This document shows, one piece after another, positions 1 through 9,215 of a DNA stretch of 64,000 bases. The DNA comes from Streptomyces sp. YIM 121038 (GTDB lineage Bacteria > Actinomycetota > Actinomycetes > Streptomycetales > Streptomycetaceae). Location of the stretch: assembly GCF_006088715.1 (NCBI RefSeq), contig NZ_CP030771.1:5537501-5601500 (forward strand), written 5' to 3'. Numbering within the stretch: position 1 is the stretch's first letter; each line of letters opens with the position of its first letter. A program made the position numbers and the translations under genes. The notes below the pieces were generated by a model, which had not been told where the DNA came from, searched no databases, and saw only the letters and a list, made by a program, of their open reading frames with translations.

Positions 1-1460
<1,460 letters not shown>

Positions 1461-1548
1461 CAGTTGCTCGCGTTCACTGTGTTGGTTCTGAAACCACGAA
1501 CAACCCCATACCTGCATGGTGTGGTGCGGTAGTTCACAGTTTCATAGT

Positions 1549-1667
1549 GTTTCGGTGGTCATAGCGTGAGGGAAACGCCCGGTTACATTCCGAACCCGGA
1601 AGCTAAGCCTTACAGCGCCGATGGTACTGCAGGGGGGACCCTGTGGGAGAGTAGGACGCCGCCGAAC
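1549..1667 (+). rRNA. 5S ribosomal RNA
   Basis: Begins gtttcggtggtcatagcgtg and ends gacgccgccgaac, so the 5' and 3' ends pair as expected for 5S helix I. The internal segment ccgaacccggaagctaagcc is the conserved loop B/helix III region. It lies about 90 bp after the 23S end, the usual 16S-23S-5S order, and is followed directly by a terminator. Ends are accurate to a few bases. Confidence 0.96.
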
Positions 1668-1680
1668 AAATTGTGATGGG

Positions 1681-1710
1681 AAACCCCCGTGCCGGATGGC
1701 ACGGGGGTTT
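1681..1710 (+). terminator. rrn operon terminator
   Basis: A perfect 13-bp stem (1681-1693 with 1698-1710), loop ggat, ending in a short T run, 14 bp after 5S rRNA. It closes the rRNA operon before the HAD hydrolase gene. Confidence 0.9.
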
Positions 1711-1730
1711 TCTGCGTTTAGGGTCGAACC

Positions 1731-2387
1731 ATGCGATACGACCTTGTCATCTTCGACAACGACGGTGTCCTGGTGGACAGCGAACCGCTCTCCAATACGA
1801 TCCTCGCCGGATATCTGACCGAGCTCGGGCACCCCACCACTTACGAGGACTCCCTGCGCGACTACATGGGCGCCGCGCTCCACCGCGTACACGACACCGT
1901 TCTCGAACGGTCGGGGCAGCGGCTGCCGGAGGACTTCGACGACATCTTCCACGGCAAGGTCTTCGCAGCCTTCGAACGGGAACTGGAACCCATGGCCGGG
2001 GCCTTCGAAGTGCTGGAGAAGCTGACCGCCGACGGAGTCGCCTACTGTCTCGCCTCCTCCGGGAGCCATGAGCGCATTCGGGTCGGGCACCGGAAGACCG
2101 GGCTCGACAAGTGGTTCGGAAAAGAACGCGTCTTCAGCTCGCAGGACGTGGGGCGGGGCAAGCCGGCGCCGGATCTCTTCCTGTACGCCGCCGAACGGAT
2201 GGGGGCCGCGCCCGAGCGGTGCGTCGTAGTGGAAGACAGCCCTCTCGGGGTACAGGCCGCGAGGGCAGCCGGGATGGACGTCTACGGCTTCACGGGCATG
2301 ACCCCGGCCGAGCGGCTGACCGGAGCCACCCGGCTCTTCGGGGACCTGAGAGAGCTGACCACCCTTCTCACCGAAGTTGATGGGTGA
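1731..2387 (+). CDS. HAD-superfamily hydrolase (phosphoglycomutase/phosphatase-like)
   Basis: Predicted cytosolic phosphohydrolase or phosphomutase of the HAD superfamily, 218 aa. Motif I is FDNDGVLVD with nucleophile Asp9 and acid/base Asp11. A helical cap follows, then the Ser motif (LASSGS, about 105-110), the Lys motif (GKPAPD) and the acidic Mg-binding motif VVEDS. This arrangement is typical of beta-phosphoglucomutase or 2-deoxyglucose-6-phosphatase-like subfamily IA members, but substrate cannot be read from sequence. It stands alone just after the rrn terminator, so it has its own promoter or depends on read-through. The ATG start places motif I at the very N terminus, as usual. Confidence 0.9.
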   Translation: MRYDLVIFDNDGVLVDSEPLSNTILAGYLTELGHPTTYEDSLRDYMGAALHRVHDTVLERSGQRLPEDFDDIFHGKVFAAFERELEPMAGAFEVLEKLTADGVAYCLASSGSHERIRVGHRKTGLDKWFGKERVFSSQDVGRGKPAPDLFLYAAERMGAAPERCVVVEDSPLGVQAARAAGMDVYGFTGMTPAERLTGATRLFGDLRELTTLLTEVDG

Positions 2388-2430
2388 TCTATCTACCCAG
2401 CGGTAGCGCCCGGGCCTACGCTTCGCCGTC

Positions 2431-3678
2431 ATGACGGAGACGCTGCGGCGGGGCAGGACCTCGCTCGCGTTCGGCTTCCTGGCGCAGGGCGTCGCGTTCG
2501 CGCTCCTGGTGACGCGGATACCGGCGCTGCAGGACCAGTACGGGATATCCGACGGGCTGCTGCCGGTCTTCCTGGCGGCGGTGCCCATCCTGGCCGGTGC
2601 GGGAAGCGTGGGGGCCGAGCGGCTGGTGAGGCGGGTGCGGCCCAGCCGGGTGATGCGGTGGTCGCAGCCCGCGGTGCTGCTCGCGCTGCTCGGCGCGGGG
2701 GCGGGCGACGCGATGTGGGAGATCGCGGTGGCGCTCGCGGCGTTCGGAGTCGCGGTGGGGGCGCTCGACGCCTCGATGAACATGCTCGGGGTGAGCCTCC
2801 AGCGGGCCTACGGGCGCAGCATCATGCTCGGCTTCCACGCCGCGTACAGCCTGGGCGGCATCGTGGGGGCCTCCCTGGCGTGGGCCGGCGCGCACTGGGA
2901 CCTGTCGCTGTTCGTGCTGTACCTGCCGGTGGTCGTGGTGCTGCTGCCCGCCGCGTTCCTGGGGAGCCGGTGGTACGTCGACGACGTGCGCGGCCACGGG
3001 GACGAGGGGACGGAAGGCACTCCGGACGGCCAGGACGATGGCCGGAACGCCGAGGACCGCGTAGTCGTTTTTCGGACGCTGTTGCCGCTGTGCCTGGTGA
3101 TGGCGTTCGTGTACATCGGGGACTCGACGGTCTCCAACTGGGGCGCCAAGTATCTCCAGGACGTGCTGGGCAGTTCGGAGCAGCTGTCCACGGTCCCGTA
3201 CAACGTGTACATGGTGACGGCCCTGGTGGGGCGGGGAGTTGGGGACCTGGGCGTGCGGCGCTTCGGGGCGGTGGCCGTGGTGCGGGCCGGAGCGGTGCTG
3301 GGCGCGGCCGGGTTCGGTGTGGTGGCTGTGGCTCCCGGGGCGTGGGTGGGGATCGGTGGGTTCACACTGCTGGGGCTCGGGCTGTGCGTGATCGTGCCGC
3401 AGACCTTCGCGGCGGCGGGGCGGCTGTTCCCCGGGGCCTCGGACGCGGCCGTCGCGCGGCTCAACATCTTCAACTATGTGGGGTTCCTGGTCGGTTCGCC
3501 GCTGGTGGGGGCGCTGGGGGACGGGTGGAACTATCGCGGCGCGATGGTCGTTCCCTTGGTGTTGGTGCTCGTGATCCTGCGGTACGCCCGGTCGTTCGCC
3601 CCCGGACCGGACCGATACGGTGACGGACATGAGCGGGCGCGCACAGCTGATGTGGGACGAGGCGGTAACGGGCTATGA
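2431..3678 (+). CDS. MFS transporter
   Basis: A 415-aa major facilitator superfamily membrane protein. Hydrophobic segments occur in two bundles separated by a hydrophilic loop near residues 190-210 (rich in Asp, Gly and Glu), the usual 12-helix layout. The N terminus (FLAQGVAFALLVTRIPALQ) and the GFHAAYSLGGIVG segment resemble the FucP/YbjJ-like branch. Transported substrate is unknown. Its 3' end overlaps the start of the following AcuC-like gene by about 50-60 bp, which suggests translational coupling. Confidence 0.88.
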   Translation: MTETLRRGRTSLAFGFLAQGVAFALLVTRIPALQDQYGISDGLLPVFLAAVPILAGAGSVGAERLVRRVRPSRVMRWSQPAVLLALLGAGAGDAMWEIAVALAAFGVAVGALDASMNMLGVSLQRAYGRSIMLGFHAAYSLGGIVGASLAWAGAHWDLSLFVLYLPVVVVLLPAAFLGSRWYVDDVRGHGDEGTEGTPDGQDDGRNAEDRVVVFRTLLPLCLVMAFVYIGDSTVSNWGAKYLQDVLGSSEQLSTVPYNVYMVTALVGRGVGDLGVRRFGAVAVVRAGAVLGAAGFGVVAVAPGAWVGIGGFTLLGLGLCVIVPQTFAAAGRLFPGASDAAVARLNIFNYVGFLVGSPLVGALGDGWNYRGAMVVPLVLVLVILRYARSFAPGPDRYGDGHERARTADVGRGGNGL

Positions 3679-4801
3679 CTTCGGTCCAGAGCACCCCATG
3701 GACCCGGTCCGGCTCGCGCTGACCAGGAGCCTGATCGGTGCCTTCGGGCTCGACCGGGAGCTGGACGTCGTCGCGGCGAAGCGTGCCGGTGAGTCGACGC
3801 TGGGCCTCGTCCACCGCGAGGACTATGTGGCGGCGGTGAAGGCGGCCTCCGCCGACCCTGCTTCGGCGCGGGAGGAGTACGGGCTGGGCACGATGGACGT
3901 GCCCGCGTTCGCCGGGATGCATGACGTGTCCGCGTTGATCGCCGGGCAGTCGGTCGGTGCCGCCGAGGCGGTCTGGCACGGACAGGCTCTGCACGCGGTG
4001 AACTTCGCGGGCGGGCTGCACCACGCCATGCCGGGCGCGGCCTCGGGCTTCTGTGTGTACAACGACGCCGCGCTGGCCATCGCGCGCCTCCTGGAGCTGG
4101 GGGCCGAGCGCGTCGCCTATGTGGATGTGGACGTGCACCACGGAGACGGGGTGCAGGCCGCGTTCTGGGACGACCCCCGGGTCCTGACGATCTCCCTGCA
4201 CGAGCATCCCCGGACGTTGTTCCCGCAGACCGGATGGCCGGAGGAGACGGGAGGCGAGGCGGCGCCGGGCAGTGCGGTGAACGTGGCGCTGCCCGCGGGC
4301 ACCGGGGACGAGGGCTGGGTACGGGCGTTCCACGCCGTGGTGCCGGAGCTGCTCGCGGAGTTCCGGCCGCAGGTCCTGGTGACGCAGCACGGCGCCGATA
4401 CGCACTTCGAGGACCCGTTGGCGCACCTGGCGGTGTCGCTGGACGCGCAGCGGGCGGTGCAGGTCGCCTGTCATGAGCTGGCTCATGAGTACGCGGAAGG
4501 GCGCTGGGTGGCCCTCGGCGGGGGCGGGTACGCGGTGGTGGACGTGGTGCCGCGGTCCTGGACGCACCTGGTGGGCGTGGTGGCGGGGCAGGAGGTCGAC
4601 CCCTCGGCGGGAGTGCCGGAGGAGTGGGGGCGTGAGGTGTTCGCGCGGGCGCGGGTTCTCGCGCCCGGACGGATGACGGACGGGCGGTGGCCGGTGCGGT
4701 GGCGGGGGTGGAACGAGGGGTACGACCCGGCCGACCGTGTGGATCAGGCCGTGTTGGCGGCTCGGCGAGCGGTGTTTCCGCTGCGGGGGCTGCTCGCCTG
4801 A
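3620..4801 (+). CDS. acetoin utilisation AcuC-like / class I-II histone deacetylase family protein
   Basis: A zinc-dependent deacetylase of the arginase/deacetylase fold, 390-393 aa. Diagnostic motifs: HHAMPGAASGFCVYND carrying the paired active-site histidines, DVDVHHGDG (about residue 169 onward) with Asp and His zinc ligands, and QHGADTHFEDPL with the third Asp ligand. The C-terminal GGGGYA loop is also conserved. In bacteria such proteins remove acetyl groups from lysines, for example on acetyl-CoA synthetase. GTG 3620 is given; an ATG at 3629 in the same frame is equally possible. It starts inside the upstream MFS gene, so the pair is probably one transcript. Confidence 0.9.
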   Translation: MTDMSGRAQLMWDEAVTGYDFGPEHPMDPVRLALTRSLIGAFGLDRELDVVAAKRAGESTLGLVHREDYVAAVKAASADPASAREEYGLGTMDVPAFAGMHDVSALIAGQSVGAAEAVWHGQALHAVNFAGGLHHAMPGAASGFCVYNDAALAIARLLELGAERVAYVDVDVHHGDGVQAAFWDDPRVLTISLHEHPRTLFPQTGWPEETGGEAAPGSAVNVALPAGTGDEGWVRAFHAVVPELLAEFRPQVLVTQHGADTHFEDPLAHLAVSLDAQRAVQVACHELAHEYAEGRWVALGGGGYAVVDVVPRSWTHLVGVVAGQEVDPSAGVPEEWGREVFARARVLAPGRMTDGRWPVRWRGWNEGYDPADRVDQAVLAARRAVFPLRGLLA

Positions 4802-4877
4802 GGCCCCGCGGGTGCTCCCCGCTGTGGCCGTCAGGGCTGTGGCCGTCAGCGTGCTCCGCGGGTGGACGCCCCTTCCC

Positions 4878-4927
4878 GGACCAGGGTCCGGGCCCCGCGA
4901 TCGGACCAGGGTCCGGGCCCCGCGATC
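4878..4927. repeat. 25-bp tandem duplication with internal dyads
   Basis: Two perfect adjacent copies of a 25-bp unit (4878-4902, 4903-4927). Each holds the dyad ggaccagggtcc. The array lies 76 bp after the AcuC-like stop codon and before the next gene, so it could fold into consecutive hairpins and act as terminator. No other function can be read. Confidence 0.8.
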
Positions 4928-5068
4928 GGTGTTCCGCGTCTCGTCCTCGCCCGGCAGACCGGCCGGAGGGTGCCGCCGGAGTGCCCTGGCGTAGGAGTGT
5001 TAGCCCAACTGTGCGGTGTTTTCGGGTTTTTCGGGGTGGGGGTGGGGTGGCTGCGGCAGCATCGGGGC

Positions 5069-5884
5069 GTGTTGAGCACCGGAGCGTTGCGCGCGCATCT
5101 GCTGGCGGCCCGGCTCGCCGGGCCCGTGGCCACGTCGCGGGAGGAGAGCCTGCGGAGTTACCGGCTCTTCGCCGCCCGGGACCCACGGATACTGCTCGGG
5201 CTCGATCCCGAATGGACCTGGGGCACCGGCGACTTGCTGCGGCTCATGGCCGACAAGTGCGGGGTGTCCGGCGACCCGCGGCACACTACGGGGGCCGATG
5301 TCATCGACCCGGAGCGGACGTTGGCGGCTCTCGACGCGTTCGCCGAGCGGCTCCGGGAGGCGGCCCGCAGGAGGGTTCCCGTGCTGCTCGGGACGGGGCA
5401 CCCGCACCGACTCCTTGGCTTCTACGCCGCGTTGGCCGATGCCCTGTCGGCGGCGGGCTGCCAGGTCCTCACTCCCGCGCAGGGTTGCCGTGTCGACATA
5501 ACGACCCGGTTCGGCCTACGCACGTACAACCTTGACTACGTACAAGGTGTCGCGCTGGTGCGCGAACCCGGCGTGCGTCCCACCGGGAGTGAGACCGGCG
5601 CACACAGCCATTCTCCCTTGCCGGTTCGACGGGCTCTCGGGGTCCAGGCGGAGTCCGGGGGCCCTCTGCCCGAGCTGGTCATCGGGGACCACGGATGGGT
5701 CTGCGGAGCAGGTCAGCTGGGGTTTGAGGCGATCGGTCTGGCGGATACGGACGATCCGGCCCTGTTCGTCGGAGAGGCGGAGGGGCGAGTGTCCGTCGTC
5801 GTTCCGCTTGATGACGCTGTGCGGTCTGATTACTACCGACCGCTTACTCGCTATGTACTCAATCGAGCGTGTCTGTCACAGTAA
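5069..5884 (+). CDS. putative phosphatase (conserved Streptomyces protein)
   Basis: A 271-aa soluble protein. Orthologues are commonly labelled phosphatase in Streptomyces, but I see no complete textbook motif. Visible features are LLGTGHPHRLLGFY (about residues 109-122), GDHGWVCGAGQLGFEAIG near 205-225, and an acidic stretch ADTDDPALFVGE. The open frame extends upstream to 4862, but the stretch before 5069 lies over the tandem repeat and has skewed composition. GTG 5069 (next codon TTG) is the first start giving a sensible N terminus. It is followed by the BldC-like HTH gene. Function is inferred only from family naming. Confidence 0.65.
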   Translation: MLSTGALRAHLLAARLAGPVATSREESLRSYRLFAARDPRILLGLDPEWTWGTGDLLRLMADKCGVSGDPRHTTGADVIDPERTLAALDAFAERLREAARRRVPVLLGTGHPHRLLGFYAALADALSAAGCQVLTPAQGCRVDITTRFGLRTYNLDYVQGVALVREPGVRPTGSETGAHSHSPLPVRRALGVQAESGGPLPELVIGDHGWVCGAGQLGFEAIGLADTDDPALFVGEAEGRVSVVVPLDDAVRSDYYRPLTRYVLNRACLSQ

Positions 5885-6013
5885 ACGGCCGATGGCAGCT
5901 CCTCTTCCCCACTCGCATCACCCGCCCCTACTCTGGGGAGTGAGCGCACAGCGACGAGGAGTCACCGGAAGGGGAAGCCGGTGCGCGTCATGTGCGGAAG
6001 GTTCAGGTGTGTC

Positions 6014-6223
6014 ATGGCTGCTGACCAGAGGCCTCTCAGCGAGGTTGCGTTCCTGACCGTGGCGGAGGTCGCCGCGGTGATGCGAGTCTCGAAGATGACC
6101 GTGTACCGGCTGGTGCACAGCGGTCATCTGCCCGCAATCCGGGTCGGAAGGTCCTTCCGAGTGCCCGAGAACGCGGTTCACGAGTACCTTCGCGACTCAT
6201 ACGTGGGGGTGGAGACAGCCTGA
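6014..6223 (+). CDS. BldC-like small helix-turn-helix DNA-binding protein
   Basis: A 69-aa protein of the MerR-like excisionase/BldC type. The core FLTVAEVAAVMRVSKMTVYRL is a winged HTH, followed by the wing VGRSFRVPENAVHEYL. Proteins of this size bind DNA cooperatively as regulators. The position upstream of bS22 and the bldN region resembles S. coelicolor bdtA (SCO3328), from memory. ATG 6014 is chosen because the N terminus MAADQRPLSEV then fits the family. GTG 5981, with a good ggaagggg ribosome-binding site, would add 11 residues. Confidence 0.85.
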   Translation: MAADQRPLSEVAFLTVAEVAAVMRVSKMTVYRLVHSGHLPAIRVGRSFRVPENAVHEYLRDSYVGVETA

Positions 6224-6355
6224 CCGACATCTCTCGATTACAGGCTCGGCGAACGGGCGGGTAGGCTAGGCCGACGTAGGTCGTGTGGGCCCAGACGCCC
6301 CGCACCGATATCCCCGCTGACGCGGGGGTGATCCGAGAAGTGAGCGAGGGTAGTC

Positions 6356-6454
6356 GTGGGCTCTGTTATCAAGAAGCGGCGTAAGCGGATGGCCAAGAAG
6401 AAGCACCGCAAGCTGCTGAAGCGCACGCGCGTTCAGCGCCGCAACAAGAAGTAA
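6356..6454 (+). CDS. small ribosomal subunit protein bS22 (AURKAIP1/COX24 domain)
   Basis: A 32-residue, extremely basic protein starting [12 protein letters not shown] and ending RVQRRNKK, with a GTG start. It matches the AURKAIP1/COX24-type peptide found bound to the actinobacterial 30S subunit (bS22). It is well below normal ORF cut-offs and easily missed. A tgagcgagggtagtc stretch supplies a ribosome-binding site. A strong terminator follows 35 bp after the stop, so it is a short independent transcript or the end of the HTH transcript. Confidence 0.92.
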   Translation: MGSVIKKRRKRMAKKKHRKLLKRTRVQRRNKK

Positions 6455-6488
6455 GCGGCCGCTGAGCGAGCGAGCCAGCGCACGTACT

Positions 6489-6520
6489 GAAGCCCTCCCG
6501 TCGTCCGACGGGAGGGCTTC
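6489..6520 (+). terminator. intrinsic terminator after bS22
   Basis: A perfect 15-bp inverted repeat (6489-6503 with 6506-6520) with a minimal loop, 35 bp past the bS22 stop. It is followed by ggtgcgttcc with no long U run, as is common in Streptomyces. Confidence 0.85.
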
Positions 6521-6802
6521 GGTGCGTTCCGGGGCCCTCGGAACGACCCCGGAATCGTTGAGGGCGCTCTCATATGGGGTTCAACTGTTCAAAGGCGGGC
6601 GAACGGCTTGATCTCTACGAAGTCGTGTGGCCGTCGTCACTTCACGCAGCTCGCAGTCATCACAGCGCAACATCGACCCGCTAGCGTTGGCCACGCACGT
6701 AACGCGAGGCCGGACGCGCCGCTAGGTCTGAAGAGGCCGAAGCGCGGTACGCGGCCCGCAACAACCGGGGCAACGCGGGGCTGGGGAAAGGCGGCGCTGA
6801 TC
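6521..6802. other. leader region before the epimerase-like gene
   Basis: Between the bS22 terminator and the chosen TTG start of the epimerase-like gene. An in-frame extension to TTG 6608 exists, but its residues look non-conserved. It must hold the promoter for 6803-9093; I could not assign the boxes with confidence. Confidence 0.5.
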
Positions 6803-7906
6803 TTGGGCAAGGTCGTGCTCGTGACCGGGGTGGCCCGGCAGCTAGGCGGCAGGTTCGTCCGGCGCGTTCAGCGCGACCCCGAGGTCGAGCGGGTGGTCGC
6901 CGTGGACGCGATCCCGCCCGAGCACCATCTGGGCGGCGCCGACTTCGTGCAGGCCGACATCCGGCAGCCGACGATCACCCGGGTGCTCGCCGAGCACGCC
7001 GTGGACACGGTCGTGCACATGGACGTCACGGGCACCGCGCTCGCCGGCGGCAGCCGCGGCTCGGTCAAGGAGACCAACGTCATCGGCACCATGCAGCTGC
7101 TCGGCGCCTGCCAGAAGTCGCCGACGGTCAAGCGCCTGGTGGTGAAGTCGAGTACGAACGTGTACGGCTCGGCGCCGCGCGACCCGGCGGTCTTCACCGA
7201 GACCACGCCGCCCAAGTCGCTGCCGAGCGGCGGTTTCGCCAAGGACACCGTCGAGGTCGAGGGCTATGTGCGGGGCTTCGCGCGGCGCCGCCCGGACGTC
7301 GCGGTGTGCGTCCTGCGGTTCGCGAACATCCTCGGCCCGGCCGCGGACTCACCGCTCGCCGAGTACTTCTCGCTGCCGGTCCTGCCGACGGTCTTCGGCT
7401 ACGACCCGCGCCTGCAGTTCGTCCACGAGGACGACGTGATCGAGGTGCTGCGGCTCGCCTCGCACGAACCGGCGCGGTCCACCCTCAACAGCGGCACCTT
7501 CAACATCGCGGGGGACGGTCTGCTGCTGCTCTCGCAGTGCGCGCGCCGTCTCGGCCGCCCGACGCTGCCGGTGCTGCTGCCCGCCGTCACCTGGGTGGGC
7601 ACCGCGCTGCGCACGCTCGGCGTCACGGACTTCTCGCGCGAGCAGATCCGGCTGCTCACCCACGGCCGGGTCGTGGCGACACGGCAGATGCGCGAGACAC
7701 TGGGGTTCAAGCCGAAGTACACGACCGCGGAGACCTTCGCGGACTTCGTACGCGGCCGGGGTCCCGGGCTGCTGCCTCCGGACGCGCTCGCGGCGGCCGT
7801 CGACCGGGTCGCGGCACTGCCGTTCGCGGGCGGCGGTACGGAGCGCGGCGCCCCCGTGGGCGCCGGACGCGAAGCCGACGACAGTGCCCACCACAGCGCC
7901 AACTGA
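6803..7906 (+). CDS. NAD-dependent epimerase/dehydratase-like (atypical extended SDR) protein
   Basis: A 367-aa Rossmann-fold protein of the extended SDR group. The N terminus GKVVLVTGVARQLGGRF carries a modified glycine-rich NAD motif, and the acid DAIPPEHH follows strand 2. SSTNVYGSAPRD resembles the epimerase Ser/Thr region. The canonical Tyr-x-x-x-Lys catalytic pair is not seen at its expected place (GGFAKDTVEVEGY has the Lys but no Tyr four residues earlier), so it may bind a nucleotide-sugar or NAD without standard catalysis. TTG 6803 is chosen since it starts directly at beta-strand 1 after a gggaaagg site. It lies 14 bp before the acyltransferase gene, probably co-transcribed. Confidence 0.82.
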   Translation: MGKVVLVTGVARQLGGRFVRRVQRDPEVERVVAVDAIPPEHHLGGADFVQADIRQPTITRVLAEHAVDTVVHMDVTGTALAGGSRGSVKETNVIGTMQLLGACQKSPTVKRLVVKSSTNVYGSAPRDPAVFTETTPPKSLPSGGFAKDTVEVEGYVRGFARRRPDVAVCVLRFANILGPAADSPLAEYFSLPVLPTVFGYDPRLQFVHEDDVIEVLRLASHEPARSTLNSGTFNIAGDGLLLLSQCARRLGRPTLPVLLPAVTWVGTALRTLGVTDFSREQIRLLTHGRVVATRQMRETLGFKPKYTTAETFADFVRGRGPGLLPPDALAAAVDRVAALPFAGGGTERGAPVGAGREADDSAHHSAN

Positions 7907-7920
7907 GGAGATCGTCAACG

Positions 7921-9093
7921 ATGGCGGACGCCAAGGTCATTCCGTTCGACGACGACCGGTCGCGTGGGGCCGGCCAGCGGCCGCCGCGCCGCCGGACCAC
8001 CGTGTCGCGCCGCAAGGGCGACGCGGCGAAGGTGCGCGAGGTCAAGGCGGTGCCGACCGGGCGGGACGGTGACGTCCCGGCGGTCGAGGAGGCGGAGCCG
8101 GGGGCCGCGGGCGGGGCCGCCCCCGAGCCGTCGGGGCGGCGGCCGCGGCGGGTCGCCCTGCCCCGCGCCGGGGTCTCCCGCGCCGGTGCCGCCTCCGCCG
8201 AGGAGCAGGAAGCGGCGGCGCCCCACGCGCCCGAGCCGCGCGGTGGCGGCGGGGGCGGCTGGGACCGGCGGATCGCCGGCGGCCTGGCCTTCCTGCGGCG
8301 GCGGCTCACGGGGGACTACGAGGTCGACGAGTTCGGGTACGACGCGGAGCTCACCGACCAGGTGCTGATGTCGCTGCTCAGGCCGGTCTACGACAAGTAC
8401 TTCCGGGTCGAGGTCAAGGGCATCGAGAACGTGCCCGGTGACGGCGGCGCCCTGATCGTCGCCAACCACTCGGGGACGCTGCCGTGGGACGGCCTGATGA
8501 TGCAGGTCGCCGTGCACGACCACCATCCGCAGCAGCGGCATCTGCGGCTGCTCGCGGCCGACTTGGTGTTCATGCTGCCGGTGGTGAACGAGCTGGCGCG
8601 CAAGGCCGGGCACACCTTGGCCTGCGCGGAGGACGCGGGGGCGCTCCTGGAGCGGGGGGAGCTCGTCGGGGTGATGCCCGAGGGGTTCAAGGGGATCGGG
8701 AAGCCCTTCGGGGAGCGGTACAAGTTGCAGCGGTTCGGGCGGGGCGGCTTCGTGTCCACGGCGCTGCGGACCGGGTCGCCGATCGTGCCGTGCTCCATCG
8801 TGGGGGCGGAGGAGATCTACCCGATGGTGGGCAACGCGAAGACGGTCGCCCGGGTGTTGGGCATTCCCTACTTTCCGCTGACTCCCACGTTTCCTTGGCT
8901 GGGGCCTTTGGGAATGGTGCCGCTGCCCACGAAGTGGACCATTCAGTTCGGGGAGCCGATTCCCACGGACGGGTATCCGCCGGAGGCCGCCGAGGATCCG
9001 ATGCTGATGTTCAACCTCACGGATCAGGTGCGGGAGCAGATTCAGCACACGCTGTACAAGTTGTTGGTGCAGCGGAGGTCGGTGTTCTTCTGA
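7921..9093 (+). CDS. 1-acyl-sn-glycerol-3-phosphate acyltransferase-like protein
   Basis: A 390-aa membrane-associated acyltransferase of the PlsC-like superfamily. The N-terminal 110 residues are Arg/Pro/Ala-rich and probably disordered. The acyltransferase domain begins near 130. Motif I appears as NHSGTLPWDG with His183 and Asp190, a wider spacing than classical His-x4-Asp but usual for an actinobacterial subgroup. Motif III is PEGFKGIGKP. It would transfer an acyl chain to a lysophospholipid or glycerophosphate at the membrane; substrate is unproven. A clear gaggag site precedes the ATG, and the gene couples with the epimerase-like gene. Confidence 0.87.
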   Translation: MADAKVIPFDDDRSRGAGQRPPRRRTTVSRRKGDAAKVREVKAVPTGRDGDVPAVEEAEPGAAGGAAPEPSGRRPRRVALPRAGVSRAGAASAEEQEAAAPHAPEPRGGGGGGWDRRIAGGLAFLRRRLTGDYEVDEFGYDAELTDQVLMSLLRPVYDKYFRVEVKGIENVPGDGGALIVANHSGTLPWDGLMMQVAVHDHHPQQRHLRLLAADLVFMLPVVNELARKAGHTLACAEDAGALLERGELVGVMPEGFKGIGKPFGERYKLQRFGRGGFVSTALRTGSPIVPCSIVGAEEIYPMVGNAKTVARVLGIPYFPLTPTFPWLGPLGMVPLPTKWTIQFGEPIPTDGYPPEAAEDPMLMFNLTDQVREQIQHTLYKLLVQRRSVFF

Positions 9094-9156
9094 GCCGCCG
9101 TTCCGCTGGGCCGGTGTTCCTCCGAGAGGGAGCTGCCGCCCCGGGACCCTCACGCA

Positions 9157-9210
9157 AACGCCTCCGCCCACTCGCGTCCCCTTTTCCGGGAGCGAGTGGG
9201 CGGAGGCGTT
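9157..9210. terminator. bidirectional terminator between acyltransferase and rsbN genes
   Basis: A perfect 19-bp inverted repeat (9157-9175 with 9192-9210) with a 16-nt loop between the convergent ends of the acyltransferase gene and rsbN. It can stop transcription from both sides; for rsbN the hairpin begins a few bases after its stop. Confidence 0.88.
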
Positions 9211-9215
9211 GAGCG

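Noticed and set aside
1711..1730. tRNA gene after the rrn operon
   Set aside because: Only 20 bp separate the terminator and the HAD hydrolase gene; no cloverleaf is seen there or elsewhere in the window.
6540..6710. BldN-type promoter before the epimerase-like gene
   Set aside because: CGTTGA at about 6555 and CGTAAC at about 6699 both occur, but in the wrong order and without a partner box at 16-17 bp.
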